Made by a program: the position numbers and the translations under genes
Assembly: GCA_025350985.1 (NCBI GenBank)
Contig: JANXWU010000241.1
Coordinates: 1 to 5,419 of the forward strand
Length of the DNA: 5,419 nucleotides
Source: Spartobacteria bacterium
Lineage (GTDB): Bacteria > Verrucomicrobiota > Verrucomicrobiia > Chthoniobacterales > Chthoniobacteraceae
Direction of reading: 5' to 3'
Shown: positions 4,912 through 5,419 of the stretch, in pieces
Layout of the letters: each line of letters starts with the position of its first letter
Position numbering within the stretch: the first letter of the stretch is position 1
The notes under the pieces: generated by a model
What the model saw: only the letters and a program-made list of their open reading frames with translations
Database searches by the model: none
What the model was told of the DNA's origin: nothing

Positions 4912-5419
4912 ATGGAGACAATAAACAGCATGTGGTTCGGAGCGCCTTTGTCTCGCCTAGAAGTGCTTACGCTAAAATCCTTCGTCTCAAACGGTCATCC
5001 CTTCGACCTTTGGGTGTATGAACCGATCGAGAGTACTTTGCCTGATGGTGTTCGTCTCAGAGATGCTTCCGAGATTCTTCCGAGGGAGTCGATCTTCCGC
5101 CGACGTCATGCTGATCCAAGCCGAAATCTCGGTCAAGGCAGCTTGGCTTCGCCGTTTTCCGATCTATTTCGCTTCAAGCTCCTCCATACAATCGGGGGGT
5201 GGTGGGTCGATATGGACGTCATGTGCATCCTACCCTTGAATTTCTCGGAACCGTATGTGTTTAGGCCGCACCGTGAGTCCGGAGTCGTTGGAAACGTGAT
5301 GAAAGTTCCGAAGGGTTGTCAAGCGATCTACGCCGCATTTCTGGAAACGTCGCGGTGCACCAATGCGGAAACTGTTGACTGGCTCCTGCCCAATCACATC
5401 CTGTTTCGCATCCTTGGCG
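4912..5419 (+). CDS. DXD-containing glycosyltransferase (capsular/GT32-like), 3' end outside the window
   Basis: The frame from ATG 4912 runs 169 codons to the right edge without a stop. It begins METINSMWFGAPLSRLEVLT, continues KSFVSNGHPFDLWVYEPIES, then ASEILPRESIF and SPFSDLFRFKLLHTIGGWWV leading into DMDV. The order of I-S-W-G-PLS-E-L, SF-NGH-F-L-Y, a DA-IL-P block, then SD-FR-KLL---GGWWVD-DV, matches glycosyltransferases of the Gly_transf_sug/Caps_synth type. The DMD motif (about residues 104-106) would bind the metal and nucleotide sugar. A cytoplasmic role in capsule, O-antigen or other surface glycan synthesis is likely; donor and acceptor cannot be told. ATG 4912 is preferred to ATG 4930 because the family's N-terminal strand starts before the second Met; GGGGGG lies immediately upstream but too close for a normal ribosome site. 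The frame stays open further upstream without clear coding. It is the only gene besides the beta-helix that looks undamaged in view. Confidence 0.75.
   Translation, partial: METINSMWFGAPLSRLEVLTLKSFVSNGHPFDLWVYEPIESTLPDGVRLRDASEILPRESIFRRRHADPSRNLGQGSLASPFSDLFRFKLLHTIGGWWVDMDVMCILPLNFSEPYVFRPHRESGVVGNVMKVPKGCQAIYAAFLETSRCTNAETVDWLLPNHILFRILG

Noticed and set aside
1..5419. CRISPR array, insertion sequence, integrase or toxin-antitoxin pair
   Set aside because: There are no regularly spaced repeats, no transposase or integrase motifs and no paired terminal inverted repeats. The short fragment at 4729-4827 is too small to be called an antitoxin.

Overview
The window looks like a decayed, rearranged stretch of a GC-rich soil or freshwater bacterium. 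Verrucomicrobiota is my best guess, from the exported beta-helix protein with a DIGADE-type C-terminus, the ceramidase-like and FGGY kinase pieces, and the weak use of Shine-Dalgarno sites. This is inference from protein style, not a placement.

Layout. At 1-490 the minus strand carries what looks like a frameshifted gene tail ending at 31, with the first ten codons of a following gene running off the left edge. At 547-2031 there is one intact plus-strand gene for a secreted right-handed beta-helix protein. From about 2079 to 4166 the plus strand is a chain of gene pieces: an unrecognised fragment, a candidate terminator that may have an alternative pairing partner, the C-terminal end of a neutral/alkaline ceramidase-like protein (frameshifted), the first codons of an FGGY sugar kinase overlapping it by ATGA, an unrecognised C-terminal tail, the first 37 codons of a LigD-type polymerase domain ending in a stop, and a DUF72 gene that lacks its N-terminus and has an internal frameshift. 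From 4218 to about 4590 there are two tRNA remnants facing away from each other: a tRNA-Leu(TAG)-like 5' half on the minus strand and a tRNA-Arg-like 5' half on the plus strand. Both depart from the tRNA pattern at the anticodon arm. A short minus-strand C-terminal piece lies at 4729-4827. From 4912 to the right edge a plus-strand DXD glycosyltransferase is open and unfinished; it is coding although it has no stop in the window.

The genes do not form a working pathway here. LigD and DUF72 may come from a former DNA end-joining neighbourhood, and the ceramidase and kinase pieces from a former operon, each reduced by deletion. I see no clearly new biological system. The most interesting points are the repeated truncation of neighbouring genes, the paired tRNA halves, and the overlapping hairpins at 2411-2476. 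Frameshifts and joins could also reflect sequencing or assembly error, and reads across them would settle that.
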